NCBI RefSeq assembly: GCF_900090295.1
Contig: NZ_LT607753.1
Location: forward strand, 2,728,001-2,792,000
Reading direction: 5' to 3'
Source: Micromonospora coxensis
Lineage (GTDB): Bacteria; Actinomycetota; Actinomycetes; Mycobacteriales; Micromonosporaceae
DNA length: 64,000 nt
Position numbers and translations under genes: made by a program. Below, one piece after another: positions 15,917 through 24,039 of the stretch. A model generated the notes under the pieces. That model worked only from the letters and a program-made list of their open reading frames with translations, made no database searches and was not told where the DNA came from. Every line of letters starts with the position of its first letter. The stretch's first letter is position 1.

Positions 15917-18900
15917 CGGCGCGTCTCCTTGGTCGAGGTGCTGTTCTGGTCCGTACCGGCCGATCGGCCGCGCTGCACGCCGCGGTGGTAGGCGGAGAGC
16001 AGACCGCGTACCTCGTCGGGGGTGCGGCGACTGCGGTCCCGCCCGCTCTTCGGCTCGATGCCGCCGGGGACGAGCTGTGCCTGTGGCACCCGCTTGGGCA
16101 GACCCGAGCGGGTGGTGCCACCGGTGGACGGTTCGGCTGCCTTGGTCGCCCTGGTCCAGCCCTCGTCGGCCGCGGTGCGCCAGGCGTCCGCCCCGCCGGC
16201 GGACGAGGTGGCCGACGGCGCCGGCGGCGCGGTCGGCACCGACGGCGGGGCGTACGACGGGGGCGGCGTGGCGGCCGGCTGCGGCGCGGCCGGGGCCACC
16301 GACGGGGTGCCGGCGGCGGTCGGCGCGCTCGGCACCCGGGTCGGCAGCTTCGGGCGCGGCGGCGGGGCGGCCTCGTCCTGCCGGGCCTCCGGCGGCGCGC
16401 CGTCGAAGTCCGGCCGGGTGAAGATCGCGGTGGCGTCGTCCCCGTGCGACCGGAACCAGACCGCCTCCATCTCGCGGAAGATCGGCGAGTCGGCGGGCCG
16501 TTCCGGGCGCGCCACCACCGGGGCGGCCGGCGCGGCGGCCGGCGGCGTGTACGGCGCCGCCGGGGCGACCGGCGTCGGGGCGCCGCCGAACGGGACGGCC
16601 GGGGCGGCCGGGGCGGCCGGTGCGGCCGGTGCGGCGGCGTACGGCACGGCCGGGGCGGCGAACGACGCGGACGACCCGGCGAACGGATCGGCCGACGCGC
16701 CGGCGACCGGCCCGAGCGGGAGCGCCGGGGCGGGCTCGGCGGCCGGGGCGCGCTTCGGCAGCGGGTCGAGGACCGGGTTGGCCACCGTCGGGGTGCCGAC
16801 CGAGAAGCCGTACGACGGCTCGGCCGGCGGCGCGGAGGCGGGCACGGCGGACGTGGGGACGGCCGAGGTGGGGACGGCCGAGGTGGGGACGGACGAGCTG
16901 GGCGCGGCCGAGACCGGGGCGCCGAATCCGACCGTCGGCGCGGCGTCCCGCGCGTCGACCGGCGGCCGCCACGGGGCCGGGGCCGGCGGGGTGGTCCGCC
17001 ACGAGTCGGTCAGGGTCGCCGCGCCGGAACGCCCACCGACCGCAGACTCGCCGAGACCGGCCGAGGAGAGCGGGGTCTGCTCGACCGCCAGCGGCTGCCG
17101 CTGCCGGGGCAGCGAGGAGTCCCGGCCCCGGTGGGCGGGGAGCACCACGGCGGAGTTCGGCAGGGTCACCTGGGCGACGGTGCCGCCCTCGACGTTGCGG
17201 CGCAGCTCCACCCGGATGCCGTACCGGGAGGCGAGCCGGCTCACCACGGCCAGACCCATCAGCCGGAACGCGGCCACGTCCACGCTCGGCGGCGCGGCCA
17301 GCCGGCGGTTGAGCGAGTCGAGCTGCTCGTCGGTGAGGCCGAGACCGCGGTCCTCGACCTGGATCAGCACGTAGTCCCGGATCCGGCGACCGTCGGCGAC
17401 CACAGTGGTGGTCGGCGGCGAGAAGCGGGTGGCGTTGTCGAGCAGCTCGGCGACGAGGCGGACCACGTCGTTGACCGCGTGGGCGGCGACCGAGATGTCG
17501 GTGTCGACGGTGCCGAACTCGATCCGGTTGTAGAGCTCGACCTCGGACTGGGCGGCCCGCAGCACGTCCACCAGCAGCGCGTCGTCGCGGCGCGGTACGG
17601 CCGAGTCGGCGCCGGCCAGGACGAGCAGGTTCTCGTCGTTGCGGCGCATCCGGGTGGCCAGGTGGTCGAGTTCGAAGAGCTGGGCGAGGCGCTTCGGGTC
17701 CTCCTCGCTGCGCTCGATCGCGTCCAGCTCGCCGATCATCCGGTCGACCAGGGTCTGCGAGCGGCGGGCCAGGTTGAGGAACATCGCCGAGACGCTGGTC
17801 CGCAGGGCGGCCTGCTCGGCGGCGACCCGGACGGCCTCCCGGTGCACGACGTTGAAGGCCAGCGCGACCTGCCCCACCTCGTCGCGGTTGGGCAGCCGGA
17901 TCGGATCGCGGACCTGGCGGACGATCTCCTCCACCCCGCCGTCGCCGACGCTGCCCATGTTCTGCAGCCGCTTCACCGCGTCCGGCAGGTCGTGGTTGGC
18001 CACCGACAGGGCGCCCTCACGCAGCCGGCGCAGCGAGTGGTTGAGCGAGCGGGCCAGCACCACGGCGAGCGAGACGGCGATGATCAGGGTGAGCAGCACC
18101 AGCACCGACTCGACGACGGCCTGCCGGATCACGTCGTTGCGGGCGTCCTCGGCCTGGCGCAGCAGGCGGTCCTGGAGTTCGATCTCGGCCCAGCGCATCA
18201 GGTCGTTGACCGCGCCGATCGAGGCGACCGCGTCCCCGGCGGTGACCAGCGGCTGCTGCCCGACCGAGCGGGTGATGTCGGCGGCGACCCGGTCGGCGAG
18301 ACCGACCGCGTCGCCGGAGACCGTCCCCTCGACCAGGTCACGCTGGTCCGGGGCGGCGGCCAGCGAGAACGAGACCAGCGCCTCCTGCTGGCTGGTCAGC
18401 GTGGTGACGAAGGCGGAGAACTGCTCCTCGTCGACCCGGCCGCCGCTGAGCGCGGTGAAGGCGACCGCCTCCTCCTCGGCGACGGCGGCCTTCGCGCGGC
18501 TGAACGCGGCCACCGCGCGGCGGGCGTCCGCCAGGCTCTCCTGGCCGGGGAGCTGGGCCAGGGTGTCGCCGTACGAGACCAGGTCGGTCAGGACGATGCC
18601 GTACCGCAGGGTGGCCTCGGCGACGGGCATCTGCCGGCGGTCGAGCACCTTCTGGCGGGTGCCGTTGAGCGTCTCCAGGTGGTCGTCGATGACCTCCAGC
18701 TGGTCGCGCACGGAGTCCGGGACCTCGCCGATCCCGTTCCGCTCGGCGCGGTACTCGGTGATCCGCTGGTCGGTGGCCCGCACCCGCAGGTTGTAGTCGT
18801 CGACCCGCTGCTGCGGGTTGGCCAGGTACAGCGCCGCGGCCATCCGCTCCTTGTGCAGGTCCTGGGTGAGCGCGGAGACGTCGGTCGAGAGCGCGGTGAG

Positions 18901-19107
18901 CGACCTGAGCCGGGTGGCGTCGACCGCGCCCTCACCGGTGGAGACGAGTCGGATAGTTGCCAGAGCAATGACGGCGGCCACGGGGACCACCAGAATGAGG
19001 GCGAGCTTGGAACGGATCCGCGCATCCCTCAGTCGGGGTAGCCGGCGCCCCCGGTCACGATCGGCGGTGTCGCCGATTTCGGGCAGGGTCGTCGGTCCGG
19101 TGCTCAC
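15913..19107 (-). CDS. Conservon sensor histidine kinase with nitrate/nitrite-sensing domain and long Pro/Ala tail
   Basis: Membrane sensor of 1064 residues from a GTG at 19107 (GGAGG eight bases upstream; the frame is open to 19263). Transmembrane segment about 35-55, extracytoplasmic NIT-type helical sensor 60-330, second membrane segment 333-353, HAMP about 353-425. A dimerisation region contains the conserved FELDHLATRMRRNDENLL (His482), and an HATPase has its N box at VAELLDNATRFSPP (about 552), DRGLGL, and RLMGLAVVSRLASRYG. Residues about 660-1064 are Pro/Ala/Ser-rich, with short VPTSA repeats, and presumably disordered. The NIT domain is known to bind nitrate/nitrite in some proteins; whether it does here is inference, but the neighbouring nas/nir operon makes it tempting. 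Confidence 0.92.
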   Translation of the reverse strand: MSTGPTTLPEIGDTADRDRGRRLPRLRDARIRSKLALILVVPVAAVIALATIRLVSTGEGAVDATRLRSLTALSTDVSALTQDLHKERMAAALYLANPQQRVDDYNLRVRATDQRITEYRAERNGIGEVPDSVRDQLEVIDDHLETLNGTRQKVLDRRQMPVAEATLRYGIVLTDLVSYGDTLAQLPGQESLADARRAVAAFSRAKAAVAEEEAVAFTALSGGRVDEEQFSAFVTTLTSQQEALVSFSLAAAPDQRDLVEGTVSGDAVGLADRVAADITRSVGQQPLVTAGDAVASIGAVNDLMRWAEIELQDRLLRQAEDARNDVIRQAVVESVLVLLTLIIAVSLAVVLARSLNHSLRRLREGALSVANHDLPDAVKRLQNMGSVGDGGVEEIVRQVRDPIRLPNRDEVGQVALAFNVVHREAVRVAAEQAALRTSVSAMFLNLARRSQTLVDRMIGELDAIERSEEDPKRLAQLFELDHLATRMRRNDENLLVLAGADSAVPRRDDALLVDVLRAAQSEVELYNRIEFGTVDTDISVAAHAVNDVVRLVAELLDNATRFSPPTTTVVADGRRIRDYVLIQVEDRGLGLTDEQLDSLNRRLAAPPSVDVAAFRLMGLAVVSRLASRYGIRVELRRNVEGGTVAQVTLPNSAVVLPAHRGRDSSLPRQRQPLAVEQTPLSSAGLGESAVGGRSGAATLTDSWRTTPPAPAPWRPPVDARDAAPTVGFGAPVSAAPSSSVPTSAVPTSAVPTSAVPASAPPAEPSYGFSVGTPTVANPVLDPLPKRAPAAEPAPALPLGPVAGASADPFAGSSASFAAPAVPYAAAPAAPAAPAAPAVPFGGAPTPVAPAAPYTPPAAAPAAPVVARPERPADSPIFREMEAVWFRSHGDDATAIFTRPDFDGAPPEARQDEAAPPPRPKLPTRVPSAPTAAGTPSVAPAAPQPAATPPPSYAPPSVPTAPPAPSATSSAGGADAWRTAADEGWTRATKAAEPSTGGTTRSGLPKRVPQAQLVPGGIEPKSGRDRSRRTPDEVRGLLSAYHRGVQRGRSAGTDQNSTSTKETRR

Positions 19108-19321
19108 GACATCGCCTCCGTCGTTTCTTCCGCGCCTGCCCCGCCGACCCGTGCCTGGTGCAGCGGAGAGCGCCACGCGCGGCACGGCCGCGATTTCATC
19201 AGAGAAGATCGCGTTTGGGAAGCCGCAGTGAGGCAGGAAACGGTCAACCGGCGACTCCGTCACCTTATGGCCTCATTCCCGCGCACGCTCTGAACAGGCA
19301 TTGTCACTCCAGAGTGGTCGG

Positions 19322-19351
19322 TTGCCTCTCCGGAGTGAGCATCCGTAAATA
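19322..19351 (+). promoter_or_regulatory. Candidate promoter of the solute-binding lipoprotein gene
   Basis: TTGCCT (19322-19327) and TAAATA (19346-19351) are 18 bases apart, leaving a leader of about 190 bases before the TTG start. The 438-base divergent region 19108-19545 otherwise contains no gene I can support; the kinase promoter should also lie here but I could not place it. Confidence 0.5.
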
Positions 19352-19545
19352 TCTGATGACCCCAACATGTGGGAAAGCCGTCCCGAAACCACTCCCGGCA
19401 CCCCGCGCTTGACCGCGCGGCCCGGCATTGGCAAGGTTTTGCAGGCTTCGCGCACACCGTACGGCAGACAATCCCGTTTCTCCACTGAGGACGGACACTA
19501 GCGGCGGTGACCGGGCATCGCCCGTGCCGCACCTGGAGGACTGAG

Positions 19546-20721
19546 TTGAGCCCCATCCGCTCCGCGACCATCGTGGCGCTCGCATCGGCCGTACTGGCCA
19601 CCACGCTCACCGGCTGCTCGTTCGGCGCGGGGCAGGAGGACACCACACCGATCGTCATCGCCGCCGACCTGGAACTCTCCGGGGCGTCGGCCCCGATCGG
19701 CAAGGCGTACCAGCGTGCGCTGGAACTGAAGGTCGAGCAGTTGAACGCCTCCGGCGCCCTGGGCGGTCGGAAGATCGAACTGTTGATGAAGGACAACCGT
19801 TCCGACGCCAGTGAGTCGCTGCGCAACATCGGCGACTTCAGCAGCGATTCCAAGGTCAGCGCGATCATCATGGGCGGCTGCAACGAATGCGCCGTGGGCG
19901 CCGTCCGCACCATCAACGAGAAGAAGATCCCGACCATCGCGCTCGCCGCGTCCAGCGCGATCGTCAACCCGGTCGCCGATCGACGGTACGTCTTCAAGCT
20001 GGCCCCGAACGCGGAGGACAGTGCGGCGGCACTCACCACCGAACTGCGCCGAAAGGGCATCCGCAAGGCCGCCCTACTGCACAGCGACGACGACTACGGC
20101 CGAGAGGGTCTCACCGCCCTGCGCGGCGAATTCGACAAGGCCGGAATCCGACTGGTCCGCAACGAGTCCGTCCGCTCCACGGACACCGACGTATCGCAGC
20201 CGGTGAGCCGACTGACCACCGGCAAGCCGCAGGCGCTGATCGTCTGGACCCCGCCGGAGCAGGCCGGCCTGGCCGCCACCAGCGCCCAGGAGGCGGGCTT
20301 CTCCGGGTCGCTCTTCCTCGACGCGGCGGCCGCCGGCGACCTCTTCCTCGGCGGCTCCGCCAAGTCCACCGAGCAGGCCACGCTGATCTTCACGCAGACC
20401 ATGGTGATCGACGACGTCATCGCCACCACCCCGGCCAAGGCCGCCCGCCGGCAGTGGTTCCAGGACTACACCGCCCGGTTCGGCGGCTACAACGGGTTCT
20501 CCTCCTTCGCCGCCGACGCGGTGCAGCTCATCGTCGACGCGAACCTGCGGTCCGGCGGCGACGGGGTCGACCGGGACGGCGTCCGGGACGTGCTGGAGAC
20601 GTCCCAGATGGACGGCCTCTCCGGCCCGATCCGGATGACCCCGGACAACCACTCCGGCCTGATGCCCCAGGCGCTGACGACGCTGGTGGCGCGGGGCGGG
20701 CGGTGGCGGCTGGCCGGCTAA
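19546..20721 (+). CDS. Lipoprotein, branched-chain amino acid ABC-type substrate-binding protein (orphan)
   Basis: A 391-residue periplasmic-binding-fold lipoprotein. A TTG start at 19546 is chosen because GGAGG lies seven bases upstream and gives a clean signal peptide with lipobox LTGC (Cys24). The mature part begins TPIVIAADLELSGASAPIGKAYQRALEL and has the family's hinge sequences (IIMGGCNECAVGAV, AALLHSDDDYGREGL), matching Leu/Ile/Val/amide-binding proteins. No permease or ATPase genes accompany it. It is divergent from the conservon kinase, so it may present a ligand to that sensor rather than serve transport; this is inference. Confidence 0.85.
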   Translation: MSPIRSATIVALASAVLATTLTGCSFGAGQEDTTPIVIAADLELSGASAPIGKAYQRALELKVEQLNASGALGGRKIELLMKDNRSDASESLRNIGDFSSDSKVSAIIMGGCNECAVGAVRTINEKKIPTIALAASSAIVNPVADRRYVFKLAPNAEDSAAALTTELRRKGIRKAALLHSDDDYGREGLTALRGEFDKAGIRLVRNESVRSTDTDVSQPVSRLTTGKPQALIVWTPPEQAGLAATSAQEAGFSGSLFLDAAAAGDLFLGGSAKSTEQATLIFTQTMVIDDVIATTPAKAARRQWFQDYTARFGGYNGFSSFAADAVQLIVDANLRSGGDGVDRDGVRDVLETSQMDGLSGPIRMTPDNHSGLMPQALTTLVARGGRWRLAG

Positions 20722-20763
20722 TCATCGCGGTGGGTGTCGCTCACCGGCTGGTGGTCGCGGTGG

Positions 20764-20835
20764 GGTGTGGCCCCGGCACAACCGGCTCCGGGCGGTCAGG
20801 CTTGATCCCTCCGCCGGTTGCGCCGGGGCCACACC
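20764..20835. repeat. Long hairpin with conserved 26-nt loop, copy 1
   Basis: A 23-bp stem (20764-20786 with 20813-20835, one mismatch) surrounds a 26-nt loop (20787-20812) with core GGTCAGGCTTGATCCC. The same loop, at 25 of 26 positions, recurs at 30462-30487 inside a stem of unrelated sequence. The loop can itself fold into a small hairpin. Copy 1 lies 42 bases after the lipoprotein stop and 141 bases after the convergent permease stop, so it may also terminate both transcripts. Confidence 0.9.
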
Positions 20836-20897
20836 TCGGGGTCGTTCGCCGTCCGGTCGTGCCTGGTGGGTCGTCCGGGGCGCACGGTCGACGTCGG

Positions 20898-20973
20898 GTG
20901 ACCGGTCGGGGGTGCGGTCGGGGTCGGTGACCGGTCGGGGGTGCGGTCGGCGTCGGGGGTGCGGTCGGCGTCG
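20898..20973. repeat. Short G-rich tandem repeat between convergent genes
   Basis: Two 29-bp units (20898-20926, 20927-20955) and a partial third (to 20973) of GTGACCGGTCGGGGGTGCGG-type sequence. They lie next to the convergent permease stop. No coding signal is seen. Confidence 0.7.
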
Positions 20974-20976
20974 GGG

Positions 20977-21858
20977 TCAGCGGGCGCTGGTGGTGGCTCG
21001 GACCCAGGGCAGGGCGAGGCGCTCGACCAGGGAGAGGGCCGAGTAGAGCAGGATGCTCATCCCGGCGATCAACACGATCGCCGCCCACGCCGTCGCGGTG
21101 TCGCCGATGCCGTTGTACTGCAGGATCTGGTAGCCCAGCCCCGGCTTGTCGGAGTAGAACTCCCCGATCACCGCGCCGATCGCGGCCAGCGGCATCGCCA
21201 CCTTGAGCCCGACGAAGATCTGCGGCAGCGCCGCCGGGAAGCGCACCTTGCGGAACGCCTGCCACCACGAGGCGTTCAGCGACCGGGCCAGCTCGGCCAG
21301 GTCCGCCGGGGTGGTGGTGAGGCCGGTCGCCGTGGACAGCACGATCGGGAAGAAGCAGAGCAGGAAGACCATGGTCAGGATGGGCTTCTCACCCCAGCCG
21401 ACCGAGACCACCAGCAGCGGGCCGAGGGCGATCTTCGGCACCGCGTTGATCGCCACCAGCAGCGGCGCGAACATCCGCTCGGCCCGTCGGGACGCGGCCA
21501 GCGCCATCCCGATCAGCACCCCGGCGACCGTCGAGAGCAGGAAGCCCAGCAGCGTCATCAGCGTGGTGACGCCCAACGCCGGCAGCAGCACGTCCGCGGT
21601 GTCGACCAGCGCGGTCCAGACGTCCTGCGGGGGCGGCAGGGACGCCGGGTGGACCAGTTCCAGTCCGGCGGTGACCAGCCACCACACGGCCAACGCGATC
21701 ACCAGACCGAGCAGGGGCAGGCCCACCGTCGCCGGGCGTACCCCGGACCACCGCGACGCGGCGGCGACCGGCGGCGTCGTCGGGGTCGCGACCACGCCCG
21801 GGTCGACGGCGGCCGGCTCCACCCCGGCCGCCCCGGAGCGGGTACGGATCTCCGTCAC
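20977..21858 (-). CDS. ABC transporter permease, nitrate/sulfonate/taurine (SsuC/TauC) family
   Basis: A 293-residue inner-membrane permease with about six hydrophobic segments and the family EAA loop ELARSLNASWWQAFRKVRFPAALPQIFVGL. The start is set at the GTG 21858 (GAGG eight bases upstream); the first 45 residues are soluble and Pro/Ala-rich. Same-strand partner of the binding protein upstream, with the ATPase divergent. Family members import nitrate, sulfonates, taurine, cyanate or pyrimidine precursors; the substrate here is not readable. Confidence 0.88.
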   Translation of the reverse strand: MTEIRTRSGAAGVEPAAVDPGVVATPTTPPVAAASRWSGVRPATVGLPLLGLVIALAVWWLVTAGLELVHPASLPPPQDVWTALVDTADVLLPALGVTTLMTLLGFLLSTVAGVLIGMALAASRRAERMFAPLLVAINAVPKIALGPLLVVSVGWGEKPILTMVFLLCFFPIVLSTATGLTTTPADLAELARSLNASWWQAFRKVRFPAALPQIFVGLKVAMPLAAIGAVIGEFYSDKPGLGYQILQYNGIGDTATAWAAIVLIAGMSILLYSALSLVERLALPWVRATTSAR

Positions 21859-21957
21859 GTTCTCATCCTCTCCTGCCGGCACGGGGCCGGCCACGGCGAC
21901 GGGGGCACGGCCACCGGGCGTCCCGGTGACCGCACCCCCGTGTACGCCGGTCGGTGA

Positions 21958-22986
21958 TCAGGCCTTCGGCGTGAGGTTGAAGTCGATGATCTGGTCCGGG
22001 TTGATGGCCGACTTCAGCGCGCCCGCGCCCTGGAGCAGGGCGATGCTCTTGGCGACCCGCTCCTTGTCCAGCGTGCCGAGCGCGGTGCCGGAGTTGCTCG
22101 ACCGGACGTACGCGGCCATCAGCTGGAGCTCGGCGGCGGCGGCGCCCGTGTTGGTGGCGTCGACGTTCTTCTTCAGCAGGTCGGCGGCCTCCTGCGGGTG
22201 GGTCAGGGCGTAGTCCAGACCCTTGAGCAGCGCCGCGGTGAAGCGCTTGACCATCTCCGGCTTCTCCTTGGCGAGCTTGCTGGAGGTGATCAGCGCGTTG
22301 CCGTAGAGGTCCGTCATCACGTCGCTGTACGGCAGCACGACCGGCTTCTTCCTGGTGACCGCCTCGACGGTGGGCTGGCCGACCACGAACTGGCCGATGC
22401 CGTCCACGGTGCCGGAGGCGAGCGTGCCCATCAGGGTCTGCGCCTCGCCGTTGACGAAGGTGACCTTGCTGGCGTCCACGCCGGCGAGCCGGGCGTACGT
22501 CGGGAAGAGCAGCCGCACCACGGAGGTCGGGGTGTCGGCGAGCTTCTTGCCCTCCAGGTCCTTCGGCGTGGCGATGTTCTTGCCCTCGACGGTCACGACC
22601 GCCGCCATGGTGCGCTGCTGGATCGCGGCGACCGCGACGAAGTCCTTGGCCGCGCCGTTGCCGAGCTGGAGCAGACCACCGGTCAGGTCGATCGGGCCGA
22701 AGTCCGCCTGGCCGCCGACGATGGTCTGGATGACCGAGCCGGTGCCCTGGCCCGGCTTGATCTCCACGTCGAAGCCGGCCTCCTTGAAGAAGCCCTTCTC
22801 CTTGGCCACCCAGGCGTACGAGTCACGGCCGAAGTTGCCGAACGAGGTGAGGTAGGTCACCTTCTCCAGCGCCTTGCCGTCACCCCCCTTGGCCTCGGAC
22901 GAGTCGTCCCCGCCGCTGCACGCGGAGACCAGGGCGAGAGCGGTGGCCAGGGCCGCCGCGGCGACCGTACGGGTCAGCCTTCTCAT
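21958..22986 (-). CDS. ABC transporter substrate-binding lipoprotein, NMT1/NrtA/SsuA-like
   Basis: A 342-residue lipoprotein with lipobox LVSAC (Cys23) and an acidic Ser/Gly linker. The NMT1/SsuA-like core begins KVTYLTSFGNFGRDSYAWVAKEKGFFKEAGFDVEI and contains GQADFGPID. It lacks the Cys-rich motif of yeast THI5-type pyrimidine synthases, so it is a transporter component. AAGGA lies about 12 bases before the ATG, rather far, with a tiny ATG-GTG-CAC-TGA ORF in between. Operon with the permease 99 bases downstream. Confidence 0.88.
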   Translation of the reverse strand: MRRLTRTVAAAALATALALVSACSGGDDSSEAKGGDGKALEKVTYLTSFGNFGRDSYAWVAKEKGFFKEAGFDVEIKPGQGTGSVIQTIVGGQADFGPIDLTGGLLQLGNGAAKDFVAVAAIQQRTMAAVVTVEGKNIATPKDLEGKKLADTPTSVVRLLFPTYARLAGVDASKVTFVNGEAQTLMGTLASGTVDGIGQFVVGQPTVEAVTRKKPVVLPYSDVMTDLYGNALITSSKLAKEKPEMVKRFTAALLKGLDYALTHPQEAADLLKKNVDATNTGAAAAELQLMAAYVRSSNSGTALGTLDKERVAKSIALLQGAGALKSAINPDQIIDFNLTPKA

Positions 22987-23121
22987 CAGTGCACCATGTC
23001 CTTTCCGACCGGGTGCTCGTCACCCGGAAGGGGTCGTCGGTCCGGCGGCGCGGCATGAGGGGGGAGCCGGACCACCGTCGTGAAGGGACTCTTCGCGCCG
23101 ACAGCGTAGGACAAACCCACC

Positions 23122-23159
23122 GTCACGACGCCAGGCGGATCGGGTTGCGGAACGGAAAC
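23122..23159. promoter_or_regulatory. Putative GlnR box in the divergent ABC-transporter promoter region
   Basis: GTCAC-n6-AGGCG-n6-GTTGC-n6-GAAAC: the first and fourth elements are perfect, the third fits at three of four fixed bases and the second is poor, with exact 11-bp phasing. It sits between the binding-protein gene (start 22986) and the ATPase gene (start 23254). If real, the uptake system is nitrogen-controlled. Confidence 0.45.
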
Positions 23160-23253
23160 AACTCGTGGTCCACCCCGGACGGTGCGCATCGGACACGAGC
23201 CGGATAGTGTTTGCCGGATTCCTGACCGACCACTCAGGGGAGGCCCGGCGGAC

Positions 23254-24039
23254 ATGATCCGACTCGCCGACGTGTCGCGTACGTTCGACGGCCGCTCCGG
23301 TCGGGTGGAGGCGCTGCGCGGCATCGACCTGGCGGTCGGCGAAAGCGAGTTCGTCGCCGTCCTGGGCCGCTCCGGCTGCGGCAAGTCGACCCTGCTGCGC
23401 ATGGTCGCCGGGCTGCTGCCGGTCACCGGCGGCGAGATCACCGTCGGCGGGACGCCGATCACCGGGCCGCGCCGCGACATCGCCATGCTCTTCCAACGCC
23501 CCGCCCTGCTCCCCTGGCGCACCGTGCTGGACAACGTGCTGCTGCCGGTGGAGATCTTCGGCTGGAGCCGGGCCAAGCACCGGGACCGGGCCCGCCGGCT
23601 GCTCGACATGGCCGGGCTCGGCGGCTTCGAGAAGCGGCTGCCGCACGAACTCTCCGGCGGCATGCAGCAGCGGGTGTCGCTGTGCCGGTCGCTGATCGGC
23701 GAGCCCCGGGTGATGTTGATGGACGAGCCCTTCTCCGCCCTGGACGCGCTCACCCGCGAGGAACTCTCCGGCGAACTGCAACGGGTGCACATGGAGACCG
23801 GGGCCACCGTCGTCTTCGTCACCCACTCCATCGACGAGGCGGTGCTGCTGGCCGACCGGGTGGTCGTGCTCAGTCCCCGTCCGGGCCGGATCCGCAAGGT
23901 CGTCGAGGTGGACATCCCCCGACCCCGCACCCTCGGCCGCAACGCGCACCTGGCCGACGTCGCCCGGGTCAGCGCGGAGCTGCACGAGCTGCTGATGGAG
24001 CGCGACGCGCCGGTGCCGGCCGGGACGGAGGAGCGATGA
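23254..24039 (+). CDS. ABC transporter ATP-binding protein, SsuB/TauB/NrtD family
   Basis: A 261-residue ATPase: Walker A LGRSGCGKSTLLR near residue 44, Q-loop MLFQRPALLPWR, signature LSGGMQQRVSLCR, Walker B VMLMDEPFSALDALTRE and switch VTHSIDEAV. The ATG at 23254 is preferred over the open frame to 23182, as GGGAGG lies about ten bases upstream and homologues begin MIRLADVSRTF. Divergent from the permease and binding-protein genes; the stop overlaps the next gene as ATGA. Confidence 0.9.
   Translation: MIRLADVSRTFDGRSGRVEALRGIDLAVGESEFVAVLGRSGCGKSTLLRMVAGLLPVTGGEITVGGTPITGPRRDIAMLFQRPALLPWRTVLDNVLLPVEIFGWSRAKHRDRARRLLDMAGLGGFEKRLPHELSGGMQQRVSLCRSLIGEPRVMLMDEPFSALDALTREELSGELQRVHMETGATVVFVTHSIDEAVLLADRVVVLSPRPGRIRKVVEVDIPRPRTLGRNAHLADVARVSAELHELLMERDAPVPAGTEER

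Noticed and set aside
15985..19041. A 1018-codon plus-strand open frame opposite the histidine kinase
   Set aside because: The minus-strand kinase has membrane, HAMP and ATPase motifs; the plus-strand product is Arg/Gly/Val-rich and unrecognisable.
20741..21268. A minus-strand open frame through hairpin copy 1 and the permease end
   Set aside because: Low-complexity Pro/Thr/Arg product in a different frame from the permease; spans the hairpin and tandem repeats.
22987..23253. A TPP riboswitch in front of the ABC-transporter genes
   Set aside because: Checked because the binding protein is NMT1-like and thi genes are near. Neither the CTGAGA nor the ACCTGATC core is present on either strand.
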